From Toxoplasma gondii ME49 (Eukaryota > Apicomplexa > Conoidasida > Eucoccidiorida > Sarcocystidae): DNA of 64,000 nucleotides. The notes below the pieces were generated by a model, which was given only the letters and a program-made list of their open reading frames with translations, had not been told where the DNA came from and did no database searches. This document shows, piece after piece, positions 1 to 12,200 of this stretch. The stretch spans positions 1,986,954-2,050,953 of the forward strand of contig NC_031470.1 in assembly GCF_000006565.2 (NCBI RefSeq), given 5' to 3'. Both the position numbers and the translations under genes were made by a program. Position 1 is the first letter of the stretch, and the number at the start of each line of letters is the position of its first letter.

Positions 1-3000
1 GGCTGATGTTGTTTCTCGCGTCTTCTTTGCATTCTCGCCGGTTCCGAGGCTGCGCTCGACAGAACAAGGGGATGCTGTCGAGTCCATTCTTCCTCCTCGC
101 TGGTCGTGTGTCGCCACAGACTCCGCAGAGTTCGCGGAAGCTGAGAGACGACACAGCGGGAAGTCAGGACAGAGGAGAGTCGCTGCAGACGCCGCAGCAG
201 CGCATGCAGACGTATCTGCCGCTTCGACGCGAAAAACAAGTGCGGGCGGCCAGACGGCGAGGTGGAGACGAAGGTACACGCGCTGAAGAGGCGCGCAGTG
301 CATGCGGGGGTCGGAGGCCTTTTCATCCTCGCGGCGATGTTCTCTTTCTTCATCCAGCCAGTCTAGGCACTCCTCGCTCTCGTCTGGAGCAGCGGCTGCG
401 CGGTTGAGCGAGACAGAGAGAGAAGCAGAAAGGGAAGAAAAAAACGCTAAAAGCAAAGCGCTCCTTGTGCAGGCAGAGAGGAAGCGAGGCGGTGCACCGA
501 CCGACCCGATATTCGAGAAAAAGAGTGTCTCCTGAAGGTCCTGGACAAGCAAAACAAAAACAGAGAATTCCACGGAGAGTGCATGCAGAGAAAAAACAAC
601 CTTGAGGTTTTCCGAGAAAAAAACAGAACGGTGAGCGAAGCGAAAATCAGTATCCGAGCTCCGGGGCCAGTACCACATTTTCTTCTCTGCATCCCTTTCA
701 AAAATTATCCTCTCTTCTCTCTCTTCTCCCCCCCCCCCCCCCCCGTCTTTCTTCTCTCTGCCACCCATTCTGTCACTCATCTTTCTGTTACTCGCCTTTC
801 TGTTACTCGCCTTTCTGTTACTCGCCTTTCTGTTACTCGCCTTTCTGTTCTTCACTTCTTTGTTCTTCACCTCTCTGTTATTCTCTTCCCTGTCACGCGT
901 CCCTCTGTCACTTGTCTCTTTCTCACTCTCCTCTTCGATTACACCCGCCTGTTTCTGGCGGTTCCTCTTTTTTCGAAAGTGGACCTTTTCGGAGATTTTC
1001 GATTTGCTATTTTCTCTCTGTGGCGCTCCTCTGTCCTCACCTCCGTCTGCTCTTGCAGGAACGCGTTAAGAAGTTCGGCCTTCACCTCGTCTTCGTCGGG
1101 TGATGGCTTCCACCGTTCCTCGAGGCACAGCAGATCGCATTCTTCTTCTTCTTTCGCCCTCGTCGTGAGAGTCGTTTTCTCTCCTTCGTTTTCTGAGCTC
1201 ACGTTCGTCTCCTCATCGACCTCCCTCCCTGCCTCATCTCCATTTCCACTCTTCTGAGTAGTCTCCTCTTCCGGCTCTGTCGTTTGTCTTGTGTCCGTCA
1301 AAGTCTCCCTCTCAGTCTCGGTTTCGCTCTTCCATCCTTGTCTGTCTCCTTCTAAAGCACCGACACCTCTTCGCGTCCTTCTCCACCCTATCGCATGTCT
1401 CCCTGGTCGCCTCTCCTCGCCTTTCGTTTCTTCCTTCTGTTCTCCCAGGTCTCCCCTTGCGCATCTTTCTGCAGCTTCTCCAGCGTCTCGCGCATCTCTT
1501 CCTGAACGCAATCGATGTGTCGCTTGTGTCTCTTCTCCTCCCCCTCGAGTCTCCGTCTCCTCCTGGCGCAGCAGTTCCCAGGGCAACCTTGTTCGCCTCG
1601 GCCCAGGCGCTGGTCGGGAGCTTCTCGCGAAATCTCTCGCCTCTCCTTCCCCAGCGACTTCGACAGAAGAGGTGGTAAACGCCCGAGTTTCAAGTGGATT
1701 CGCTCTTCGCGCTTGAAGCGTTGCTCGAGTTTCTTCGAATTGAGTACAGGCTGTGTCTACGGCTTTGTCTCCGCAGCAGACCGAAGAGGCCGCTCCCTGC
1801 CGCCCTTTTTCTTTCTCTTTCTGCCGCACGAAAGTCTCTTCGTGTGGGCAGGAAAGCGTGGAAGCGTCTCCTGGAGAGGGAGAGAAAAAAGCGCCTTCCT
1901 TTCTGCGCGGACGTCTCTCCGCTTCTTCGAGAAGCTCAACCCCCACCCCGCTGTTCGCCTCGACGCAGGCCTCTGCCTCCTGGGAAGACGCGAGCGACGG
2001 AGAACAAGCGGAACAATCGCGCCGCCTCAGCCAGCGACGGTAGCCGCTCTCCTCGCTGCATACGGCACACCTCGGCAAACCTGGACGAGGAAAAGTGCCA
2101 GAGCTCATACAAGAGAAAGGAAGAGGGGTAGAAGAAGAAAGAGGACTTGAAGAGGACGAACGGTGAGAAGACGACTGTGAAAAAGAAGACGAAGAAGAAG
2201 ACGCAGAGGAAGACGGTGAAGAAGAAGATGCAGAAGAAGGTGAAGAAGAAAACCGTGGAGAAGCAGAAGACGAAGAACAAGAAGGTGAAGAAGACGCAGA
2301 AGAAAGTGAAGAAGAACGACGAGAACAAGGCGTGGACTTGGGCAACGAACACGACGCGTCAGTTTGTGTGTTCCCGAGTTCGTTGTTCTCGGCTTTCTGT
2401 GTTTTCCCTCCGCGGCGTTCGGCAAGTTTCGTCCGCCTGTAGCAGCGAAGGAGAAGTCGGCGGTGGTGGGCGTTGACGACGGGAGGTTCCTCTCGCGCTA
2501 AGCAGAGCAGGAGGCGAGAGAGTTGCGAATCGCTGTTTCGGAGATAGGCTGGCGCCGCCAGCGGGTACGCTTTGACGGCAGAGTCTCTGAGGCGGAGCAG
2601 AGCGTGGAGCAGGAGGCGAGTCTCTGTGCGGTGAGTCAGCAGAGAGAGGAAGAGGGGCGAAGCAGCGACGAACTTTCGCATGAACTCCGGCGCATCTTCC
2701 CACAACGGCGTGAGGCCGAGTTGAAGGCGTTCCTGAGTCTTCTGCGTCCGAGACGCGCGCGCGATGTCGAGCTCTTCCCGCGCCTCGACCGAGCCCAAAT
2801 CGAGGAGCAGCTTGCTCAGATCGTTCGCCTCCAGCTCCTCGGCCTTCTCCACGCACGCATGCAAAATCGGAGACAAATGCGCTTCCCGCACTGCGGAGAG
2901 AGCCCGTTCAAAGGGGTACCCGAGACGCACGAGCTGTGCAATGATCTGCTGATTCGCGGCAGACAAGCCAGAGAGGTCGACGGGCGGGGCAGCAACCACA

Positions 3001-3644
3001 GCGAGAGGAGAGAAGGGAGAAGAACGCGAATCCGGATGTGCAGCAGACAGAGAAGGAGACGTCAACGCGCAGTCCGGAGACGAAGTGGAGGCCGAGAATG
3101 TCTCGTTGTTCTCAGTTGAGGCCCCGGAAGGCAAACCAGACGCTGCAGGCCTCTCTTTCTTGATGAACTGCGCAACGACTTCTTCTTCGGTGAGCTCTTC
3201 AACGACCAACACACCGAGTTCGTCGAGACGCGAATGCAGCCGCTGCTGCACCGCTTCAGCTCTCGCAGGGTCGACCGGAACAAAGACTGGATGCGAGGAA
3301 AAGCGCGAGGCGTCCTGCTGACCTGTCTCCGTCTCCTCGCCAGCTTCTCTCTCCGACGAGACAGGGGCGGGGAAACAGAACGGACACCGATAGGTCTGTC
3401 GCTCTTGCTCCTCCAGCCCGCAGAGCAGATGTCTTCTGAGCCATGCCAGCTGAGCTTCTTCCTTCGCCGTCTGAGGATCTTCTGCTCCCTGCATGTGCTG
3501 AGGAAGCGCGTCGGACGCAGCGAAAACAGAGGGCCTACTGGGTCCCAGGCCGTGTTGAGTTAGAAGCTTCTCTCGGAGCTTCACACGAGGTCCGAGGCGA
3601 TACGTACCTCTCCCTAAACACAGTGGGCAGCCTGGGCAGGCCAT
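1..3644 (-). CDS. UBA-like domain protein with Ser-rich tract (3' end outside window)
   Basis: The product is not identified beyond a UBA-like segment. The main exon is modelled from ATG at 3644 (AAAAGCCATGG context) down to about 1041, where the frame meets a GTGAGG donor after ...FLQEQTE. A second coding stretch, about 378 to 1, starts SEECLDWLDEE and stays open to the left edge in matching phase. Around residues 220-265 is a three-helix stretch (NQQIIAQLVRLGYPFERALS) typical of ubiquitin-associated domains, which bind ubiquitin. The first 130 residues hold two Cys-pair clusters (CPGCPLC and CPFCF). A helical region follows (LTPLWEDAPEFMRKFV), then a long poly-Ser tract and an acidic/basic low-complexity tail. 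A role in ubiquitin-linked protein turnover is inference. A GTACGT site near 3606 could be an early donor, so the first residues are uncertain. Confidence 0.6.
728..744. repeat. Homopolymeric C tract
   Basis: A run of about 17 C sits next to the 15-bp repeat, in the same predicted intron. It is prone to length error in sequencing. Confidence 0.85.
781..840. repeat. 15-bp tandem repeat, four perfect copies
   Basis: The unit CTTTCTGTTACTCGC is repeated four times without change and followed by decayed copies to about 890. It lies in the predicted intron of the UBA-like gene. Confidence 0.9.
2131..2335. repeat. GAA/GAC-rich imperfect trinucleotide repeat coding poly-Ser on the minus strand
   Basis: The plus strand is an imperfect array of GAAGAAGAC-like triplets. 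On the minus strand it is in frame with the UBA-like gene and encodes an almost pure Ser tract with occasional Pro, Cys and Ala. Low-complexity expansions of this kind are common in coccidian proteins. Confidence 0.85.
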
Positions 3645-4390
3645 GGCTTTTTCTGGAGAAATAAGACGCAAGGAGAAACTCTTGATTAGATCGTAGATCT
3701 AGGAACATGCGGCACACCACATTTGGCAGGGCATTGGTATCACGACAGTACACGCAGTCAGCAAGTCACGGAGAGATACTCGCGAGCCCCGATACTGTAT
3801 CACCTTGGGCGCATCCACATCCAACACTATTTTAGGTAGGCCGATTACGTTCTGAACCTACAGGGAAAACAGAAAACTCCCGGCATCGGCGCGTCTGGAG
3901 TCGCTAAACAGACTTCTCCGAATGTGAGAGAACGTGCACATGAGCCAGCTGGGTAAAGGTCTGGAGCAGACACCCGGGAATGAAGCGAAAATCGCTTGAG
4001 AGAGATCCCGAAAACCCCCCGAAAGAAGCCAGCTACTACCGGAATCAGCAGAGCGGTCGTGACTTGCGCCGATTCGGGGAACAAACGGCAAGTGCTAATG
4101 TGACATAAATACGCCACAAAAATAGATAGAAGACTCGCATGCAGCTGTATATATTGATATGCATATGCCGACAGGAAGATACGGGTCGTGACTGCAACTG
4201 ATGTGCGGGCACAGATGCGCCAGAACGGCAGGCAGAACTGCCTCGCTGGAGCTCCTCGTGTTCGTTATTTGTCTCAAGACAGTTCGCGTAATAGAACGGA
4301 AGAAAAGGAAGAGTTGAAACCAGTTTATCGTGAGATTCTTGGAGGACGGGAAGAAACGGGAGAACGCCGCCTGGTTTCCAACGTCCAGCG

Positions 4391-7300
4391 ATGCTCGCAG
4401 CTGACACGCTACCGCCGACCTGGGGAAAAATGCTGGAAAATGACATGTCATTCGACTTTCTGCTGCAATTTCTAGAAGAATTGCACGGCGTTGCTTCCCG
4501 GGGGAAATGTTGTATTCGCACGCGTGTGATTTCTGTCCAGTTTTCGATAAAAATGTCGGCAGATGCACGACGATCGTCGTGTCTCCTTGGATCTTACGCG
4601 TTCACGCGTGCATGCTCGAGATTGTTTACGTGAAACGGTGTCTCGTCGAGTCGCTCAAGAAAGTGAATTTGTCTGGTATCCATTTCCGTCAGTCTCAGGG
4701 TCATCAGCTGTCGCAGAACGCTCGACTTGACGAAAACACTATTCTCAGCTGATTCTCGGTGCGCTCTATGAACGTCATTTGTGTTGTGGAGCTTACAGGG
4801 TCCTACAGCATCTCACACCCTGTTTCTGCAATGCAGCTGCCCAGCAACAAATTTTCTTCCTCATATACCACAGAAAACGAAATTTTCTCATCTTCCTGGT
4901 TTGACTTCTGGAGTGCTTCAAGGAGATGCGCAATATCTAGAGTTGGAGACTGCGTTTCGGCACCATGCACACACTCTGATCCTCAGTAAGGGCAGGAAAC
5001 CAGTTGTAAATCGACATAGCAGAAAACATATGGGTAAACACAAGCGGTTGCATGACTTCAGGTAGTTGTTATTCTCACGTTGAGTTTCGGCTGTGCCTCT
5101 TCTAAGGGAATCACTGGGGGGCTCTTGTACTCCACAGCCACCGTTCTTCTTGTGGCTGCCTTGTACTATTTACCATCGATGGAGGAGGAACAGCACCACT
5201 TCTTTTTTCTATGCCCCCTTATGACAGCTCATTCAGTGCCTTGTCTGCTGGCGAAAACCGTTCTGAACGACCTGTCGTCTGCATTTCTTGATAGCTGAAC
5301 CGAAGCCGAGTCGAATATCGGTGCTGTCCGCTTCGGGGGCGACGCCTCGATAGTGTACACCTTTGTGTTCAAGAGTGAGGTGTGCCACACATTCGAGAGG
5401 TGAAGGATTTTTTGGGTCAAAGCATGTATAAACAGTAGACTACCAAGTGAAAGTGGCGGTGGAGCGACCAGACCTAAGCATCTGCTTACGACGTGGCAAA
5501 CATAAAGAAATAGATAATACTGCCGAAGCCACTGCAAGTGAAGAATGGTGAGCCGAGAGACAGCCTACCGAAAGCCTCTTGAATAGCTCGCTATTCGCCA
5601 GTGATTTGCAAATGGTATTTCAATAGCGCACATGTCTCTTTTGTCACTATCAAGGCAGAGCTCTATACCATGTTGGTTCTAGTGACGGACAGCTGTCTCA
5701 CTATTTCAGAGAGAGGAACCCTCGCCTAGGATTTATGGGGTTGACATATCCCCCAATTTCTCTCCAGGACAAATCTGTGATGAAACAGGATCTGCTTACG
5801 TTGGTGTTTCTATCGCTGCTCACGAACATTTACGGTACCACCGAAGGAATGCTGTAGCATTACGTAAAGTGGTACAACATATCACCCTTCCCCCCCACCC
5901 CCTTCCTAGTCCCCGTGAACAAGCATTGAAAATTGTAGCACTTTCAGTCTGTATATGTACAGACGGTATCTTGCCCCCAAAAAGTAGACGTGTCATTCTG
6001 TAACCCTCATCCAAAGATGATCTATCTGGCAAGGCTTGACAGCATGCAGACAGAGTACGCAAAAAGTACAGGTCGACCGAATTAGACACGTCGCTCTCCC
6101 TCATTGTGGAGTGTTCCCGACGAACTACCGCTCAGCTTACTAAAGTTTTCACGTCTCATTGCCTACGCGGCTGCCCCCAGAGACTTTTGGCTTGGCTGCT
6201 TCCTGTCGCATCCGCTGCGACGCCAAGGGCCTAGACTCCGGCCTCGGCGAATGCTAAGAATGCGGGGGCAAGCCCCTGGAAAACGGAAGAACATGAGACG
6301 GAGCTCATTTTCCTCCCATTTGTCCGGCATGTATTACGGCCCCAACAAGGATGGCTGTCGCGGCCAAGATTCACACCGCGAACCGTTTGTGCCAAAAGCC
6401 TACCGGCGACGGTGGCAAGCGCCTTCGCCACGCGCCGTCTGCCAACCGTACAAGGCAGCCCTCAAATGCGCTGTTAGGCTGACGTTCGTGTGACATCATC
6501 GCGGCTCGTCATTCAGAACAGAAATAAAACTGTGGAGTTCTCGCACTTCACCAGTACCACACTTTCAAGCGAGTTCACACTATCATAACATTTCGACGCG
6601 CCTTCAGGTGTGCACGTTGGCGGTAAAACACAGACAACCTACATGTTGCACGCACGTGGCGAAAGCTTTTCTTTCATTCGTCTTCGCAGGGAACACAAAA
6701 TCTATCAAAGGGGTGGCGAGCATCATCCCTGTATAGTTCACATAGAGTGCTTGCTTTGTCTGTATGCGTGTGCATAGGTTGCTAGTCTGCATTCACTCGT
6801 TTCCCCCCCTTGCATAACTTCTGCTCAGACACGGCACTAGTGCTAGAGCAAGGATATCAATTTATCACACGTCCCCACGTGAATCACATTCCGAAGGTGA
6901 AACGGATTAGACGCGTTAATGCCACATGCTGAAACCAAATAAGTGCGCAGATGTTAGACACGCGCTCTGACCACCGGCCACGGTATTTCGACGCGCAGTT
7001 ATAACGTAAACCAGTTCAGGCTCTTTTTCTACTGCGACATTATCATAAGCCTGATCGCGTTCGCACGATTTCACAGAAGGGTTACACGGAGTTTCCAACA
7101 AAATCCCCCTATGTCAATGAGAAGCTGCATCGATATTCGAGGCGCGCTGTAAGGGGGCGCTTGCCCCATTAAAATTCGACCTCAGAAACATCCTGAAATG
7201 CAAAGGAAAAAAAGTGCAGCATGTACTAGAAAAATACAAGGCCGCAGGAAGTGAAATAAGTCGAGGGAGGCACCTTTCCTCCATGCGTGTTCCCATTGCA

Positions 7301-9030
7301 TGCGCAACATCATCACGGGCGGCTTTTGCGTCACGTGCGACGACCACTGAACTAGGTCACAATGGCCCGGCTCCGACCGTACAAACGGGTGAGCATGCTG
7401 CCGTATGAACACCTCATTCGTGAATGCGTGCTCTGGGGACAGCATGTAGAAGCTTTTTGTGCTCAGGGAGTTAGCTAAGTGAGATTCAAACGACGTTTTT
7501 ACGGAATTTGGGCGACCAAGCGTTGTGCAGAAAAGACCAGCGTACGCTGCTATTGTTGCTTGGGTGGTGCCATGTGAATCGGGGAGGCAGAGCAACCTAT
7601 CCACAGCGTAAGCTTAGCCAGCTGGGGCAGTTTAAGTTATCTAAAGGCATACTGGACTCGAGAGTAAATCGACGATGTGCACTTTCATGGGTTTGCCTCC
7701 TGACTACACAGCAATGCTGGGATTCACAGAAGCACGTGAGCTTGAGGGTCATTGTTTGTAGTACCCATTCCCTGACGTCAATCATGGACTGAGTACTTCG
7801 AGCTAGTACTTCGAGCGTCAGGATCATTTACTGTGATGCTGGGACACCCCGTACAGGACGCCAGAGACAATTCGCGGACCTCAACGATTTGTGTTTTGTC
7901 GCTGCCATCGCAGGCTCCAGTTCCGCGTGTGCAGCGGAATTCGAGATTTGGCTTCATTCTTCTTCAGGAATGTGAACAAACAGTATCACCAGAAAGCATG
8001 ACAACCTGCCACATACGTTCTGTCGCTGTAGGACTAATGAATGGTATCATTGCTGGTCGTAGCGACAGAGGTCAAAAAACTGCCACATTACTTATGAAGG
8101 GTAAGGGGTCCGGACGCACTGTTTCCCACCACTCTCAGGGAAAACTAACCAAACAAGTCTGAACACGTAGCATTGGAAAAGATCACTTCCGCAGGTGGAT
8201 CTGTACATGCTACGTGCAACAACCACGGGGCACAAGTTCTGCCCCAACCACAGCACGGTTCTGCGTATCTGGGAGCGCGTCGACCTTCAGGCAAATATTC
8301 AAGGCCGCATTTTTCTGCATACCTCATACCTGATGCCGACAACCCCGCATGTATCTCTATCTCCTAGTCCACGCCATCTCTGGGTCTATAGAAGGTCCCC
8401 TGAAAGTACAACCTGCCCTCAGTAGTTGTTGTAATGTCCTAAGCAACCTTTACAGCATATTCAAGATCATATTTCGATGAGACAGTGATTTTTCAATAGC
8501 CTTCCTATCAGCCAGCAGATCTGACAAACGCTCAACAGTGCTACGCACCGAACAGAGTCCACGAGCAGCGCTTTGCGGCTCACCCAGTGCATCTTTGAAG
8601 AGAGTGACAATTTTCTTTCCCTCTGGAAAGTTGGCAGTTACCATTCACTACATGAACTGTGGGTGGTGGCTTTTCTAGAAGTTGAAATATGCGGGTGAAA
8701 GAAATGCAGATAAGTGTCGTTCCTCCACCAAAAGCCAGTCCGTATCAACGGCGTTTCTCCCAGCTGGCCTCACGGGAAAGATTTATGATCCACTCTTCAG
8801 TTCCAGCAAGCGCGTGCTTGTACAAAAACACCTCCTGCGTTCGGTGAGCATTTGCCGGGGTGCGAGGGTTTTCCCACGAATACCCCGGGTTTGCGTGACG
8901 GTTCAAGAAACACCAATGTGTGACCAAAAAGTCCCGAATGAGTTCGGTTAGGCAGCAGAACAATGAAAAAGCCACAGTCTGCAGTGAAAGGTCCACGCGA
9001 ATTTAGAGAGGGAAAAAAATCGTCCAGCCA
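4391..9030 (+). CDS. Unrecognised multi-exon gene, partial model
   Basis: No family recognised. Several plus-strand stretches look like real exons because an acceptor, a clean frame and a donor coincide. They are: a possible first exon from ATG 4391 (LENDMSFDFLLQFLEELHG); 4799-4985 (LPGLTSGVLQGDAQYLELE, donor GTAAGG, phase 1); from 5768, phase-matched to the previous one (CDETGSAYVGVSIAAHEHL); about 6073-6477, interrupted by an in-frame TAG; 7531-7607 (donor GTAAGC); 7914-8027 (APVPRVQRNSRFGFILLQEC); and 8195-8405 (FCPNHSTVLRIWERVDLQAN), which joins 7914-8027 in phase 0. One or two short exons probably follow between 8710 and 9030. The gene converges on the TerD-like gene. The last three listed exons suggest a beta-rich domain. 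Several exons are readable in more than one frame, so the full protein cannot be given. Confidence 0.4.
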
Positions 9031-9251
9031 AAAGCCGTGCATCGTAAATCCTTCGAAAAGGCAAGAGCTGCGACGAAATCGGCAGAATCCGTGACCTACA
9101 GACGATATTAGTCAAGAGGCTGCACAATGCGCGCCTTATAACTACATTGTAGAACTAATGAAAGGTCCCCGCACTAATGCGACATGCCAGTAACTTCCTT
9201 CAACTCGCAGTGGCCTTGTTGTGGTTTTCGTTGAACCGTGAGCGATCCATT

Positions 9252-12200
9252 TTACTGATCTTCATCAACTTCCAAAAAGGCGTATAGATAGTCCAGCCGG
9301 GTAATGACCTTGCTGAGAGTCTCTTCCAAGATATTTTGGCGTTCCTCAATATCGCTCAGGCGACCATTAAGCCTTCTCCGGAAAACTGTAAACAGCAGGT
9401 AAGAAAAAGGCAGCTGAGAGTACTGTAGCAGAAGACCTAGTGGCGTCAAGCTGTTAGACTGCGTGTGTGACACCAGCCGAAGTGATCACCGGAAAAAGCG
9501 TAGAACGCCAGTAGGTCTTCTGCTACAGAAAACAAAAGCAATAGAGGTTGGAATGTAACGAAATAACGGTAGCCACGAAATTACCGTGTTGCCCCTATTT
9601 TCTTTGTTCCAGCCGTTACCACGGAACCCCCGCACGGTCCCCTCAACCGTGTTCAACGGAGCTAGGTGTTTTCACTGGGAGCACTACAAGAGGAAAATTC
9701 CTATTCCCTGAAAGAGCCTGCGTTTATCTGAAACTTCCGATAACGCCACGTATACAGAACAAAAATACAGAACAGACGCCAACGAACGTAGAAATCGGCA
9801 TTCAAATGAGCCTTCACTCACCCTCATCCATGCCGGATTTAGGAGACTCCAACAGACTGTCTTGAGATGAAATGGACTGTTTCAATGCAGCGATTCTCCG
9901 GCGCACAGTGTTGGCTCGAGTAAGAGACTGTGCGATTGGATCACCGAATAATCGCGGATGGTTGTCGGCACGCAGAACATCGGTGCTGTCCGAGGCCAAG
10001 GAAAACGTTCGGTCTAACTGCAAAAGTGGAGACAAATTGCCCACATGAAGATATTTGGTGTACCGCCATGCGAACAGGACCGCAGTGGGACTGCCAGAAA
10101 TAGCGAAGCTCAAACTGGGGTACTCCTGCGGCAAAATGGCAATGCATCAAACCTTGCAGGACGCCGCCACAATAGAGGAACATCTGTAACGTCAAGATCG
10201 TTTAAAACGAAGAAAAGCATGGGACTCGAAAGCCACACAGACACGCTCCTATCCACTCGGGCACCACGCTCAACCCCCTAGCAACTAGAGTTTTGGTTTC
10301 TGCGTTTGGCAACAAATCGAATTTTCACGCACCGCGTTTGCTGCTTGAAGTAGCGAGTCGAGTTTCTGGAGGCCATATCTCTTTGGTTGTTCCATCTCCA
10401 AATGCAGGTCAGTAGCCAGCTCCTGAAAAAAGTGAACAAAGCCGCCGACCAGAAGCGTGAATCCTAAACTCTAAACGATACCTTACACCGCATCAAGGTC
10501 TTGAAAACCATCTCGTTTACTTGAAATCATAAGATTGTTACACTCGCGCTTCCGTTTTCCGGTTTACCGTGTCTCGCTTCTCTTTTCACGTTTACTCATA
10601 AGGAAGACAACATTTAGAAGTAAGGGCCTTCATGACTCGTTACCTTGGCGGGGCGCATGATGGCATCGAGACTCGGATTTGTGAACATGAGCGCATCCTT
10701 ATAGTACCACTTGCCATTCGCCTCCCCAATGGCAAAGTACACAAGTCCTGAGGTGCTGGGAGCACCTGGAGGCGGCCGGAGACCCGCGAGGACGATGTCT
10801 TTCACAGTCGGTCCCACGAAACCACCGCTAATTTGGATGCGGCCTCCTTCCAGTTCTGCAGGAAAAAAGGGAGCAAAGGTGACGGCCTCTGGCATTTGGA
10901 GAGAAAATACTCTGTCAGCGTCTGTTCAACGTCTACCTAGAGAAGTAGCAGCAGGATGGGAATCTTTTAGGCTGGGGCACAACCTCCTTTCCCCAGTACC
11001 ATTTTGGGGGCCTTGGCTACATGGGGAATACTCAGCATATGCTGTGGCACTGAGACGATCCGTCGTACTCTACTTTGTCTTGTCTGAGTGACCACTGGGC
11101 ACCACCACGCGCGCGGGCAAACATGGTTCAACACATCCATCTCCTGACTGACTTTGAGTCCCAAATTGCTGGCGTATCAACATTAAGTCATTCACAGCTT
11201 GAATCTCCGCTGATGGTCCTAGATATCGAAACTGCCAACAAACCTCTGCATTGGATGGTGAAGCTTCGTTCACTGCATTATATGCTCGAAATCGCGTTCA
11301 GGTACGATATGCAATGGAATTACAAACTGGTTGATCCTTAGGCGAGGCTTTTTCAGCATCTCAAAAGCCTCTGTACGATAGAAAAACTCAGTCAGTAAGA
11401 AATTTGAACACGTTAGTCTACGATGAACCAGTGGATATGTGACGTGCTTTGGAACAGTTCTAATCCTGTAACTACTACACTTTTGGAAATAGTCAAACCG
11501 AACATTGTCACTCTACGACCTAATTTGGGAGACCCTTGACTGAACGAACTGTTCAGTCGATTATAAGGACCTAAGACCGATATACTACAGTTCTGCAATG
11601 CAGGGCAGCCTACTGTTCAGATCGTGAAAATGTCGTCTGTTACCCGGATCCAACTTCTGCTGCGTTTTTCATGACCCCCATGATTTCTGCAGTATGTATA
11701 GTGGCATCCAACAGGAAACGCTACGCAACCCAAATCGGAATGCATCATTTTGATTATCGTTTGACCAACTGCATAATTGTCGACAGGTAGTCACAAGCGT
11801 ATACAGTCGTACTCTTTACGCTCAGCGGTTGGTGGTACAAGGAGAAACAACTGATACACACACTTCAGCCATTCAGTATTTACCTCAGTTCGTGAGTCAG
11901 CAGATATTTCGAGTGTGTCCGCCCGAGAGTTTCCAAACCAAACAGCATGCGCTTTGTTACCTACCAAGAAGTGCGAACCGAAGATGTCAGATCGCTCTAA
12001 AGTAGGAGCCACGTCAAATGTTCTCATGAAATCCTGCAGTGCATGTGTATTGGTTTCCTCATACAGTCCGCAAACGTACCAGGTATAGAAAGGCCAAGCG
12101 TGTACACAGCAGCAGCCAGGACGATAATGGAGCACTCTTCTGGAACGCGCGTCAAATCCATCGCCAGAGAATTTGTAGAGACGTTTAACGAGAAAGCCCC

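Noticed and set aside
12033..12079. 46-nt intron between 12080-12277 and a 12033-11884 exon in the TerD-like gene
   Set aside because: Too short for introns in this genome and breaks the reading phase; skipping to 11370 keeps phase and the TerD pattern.
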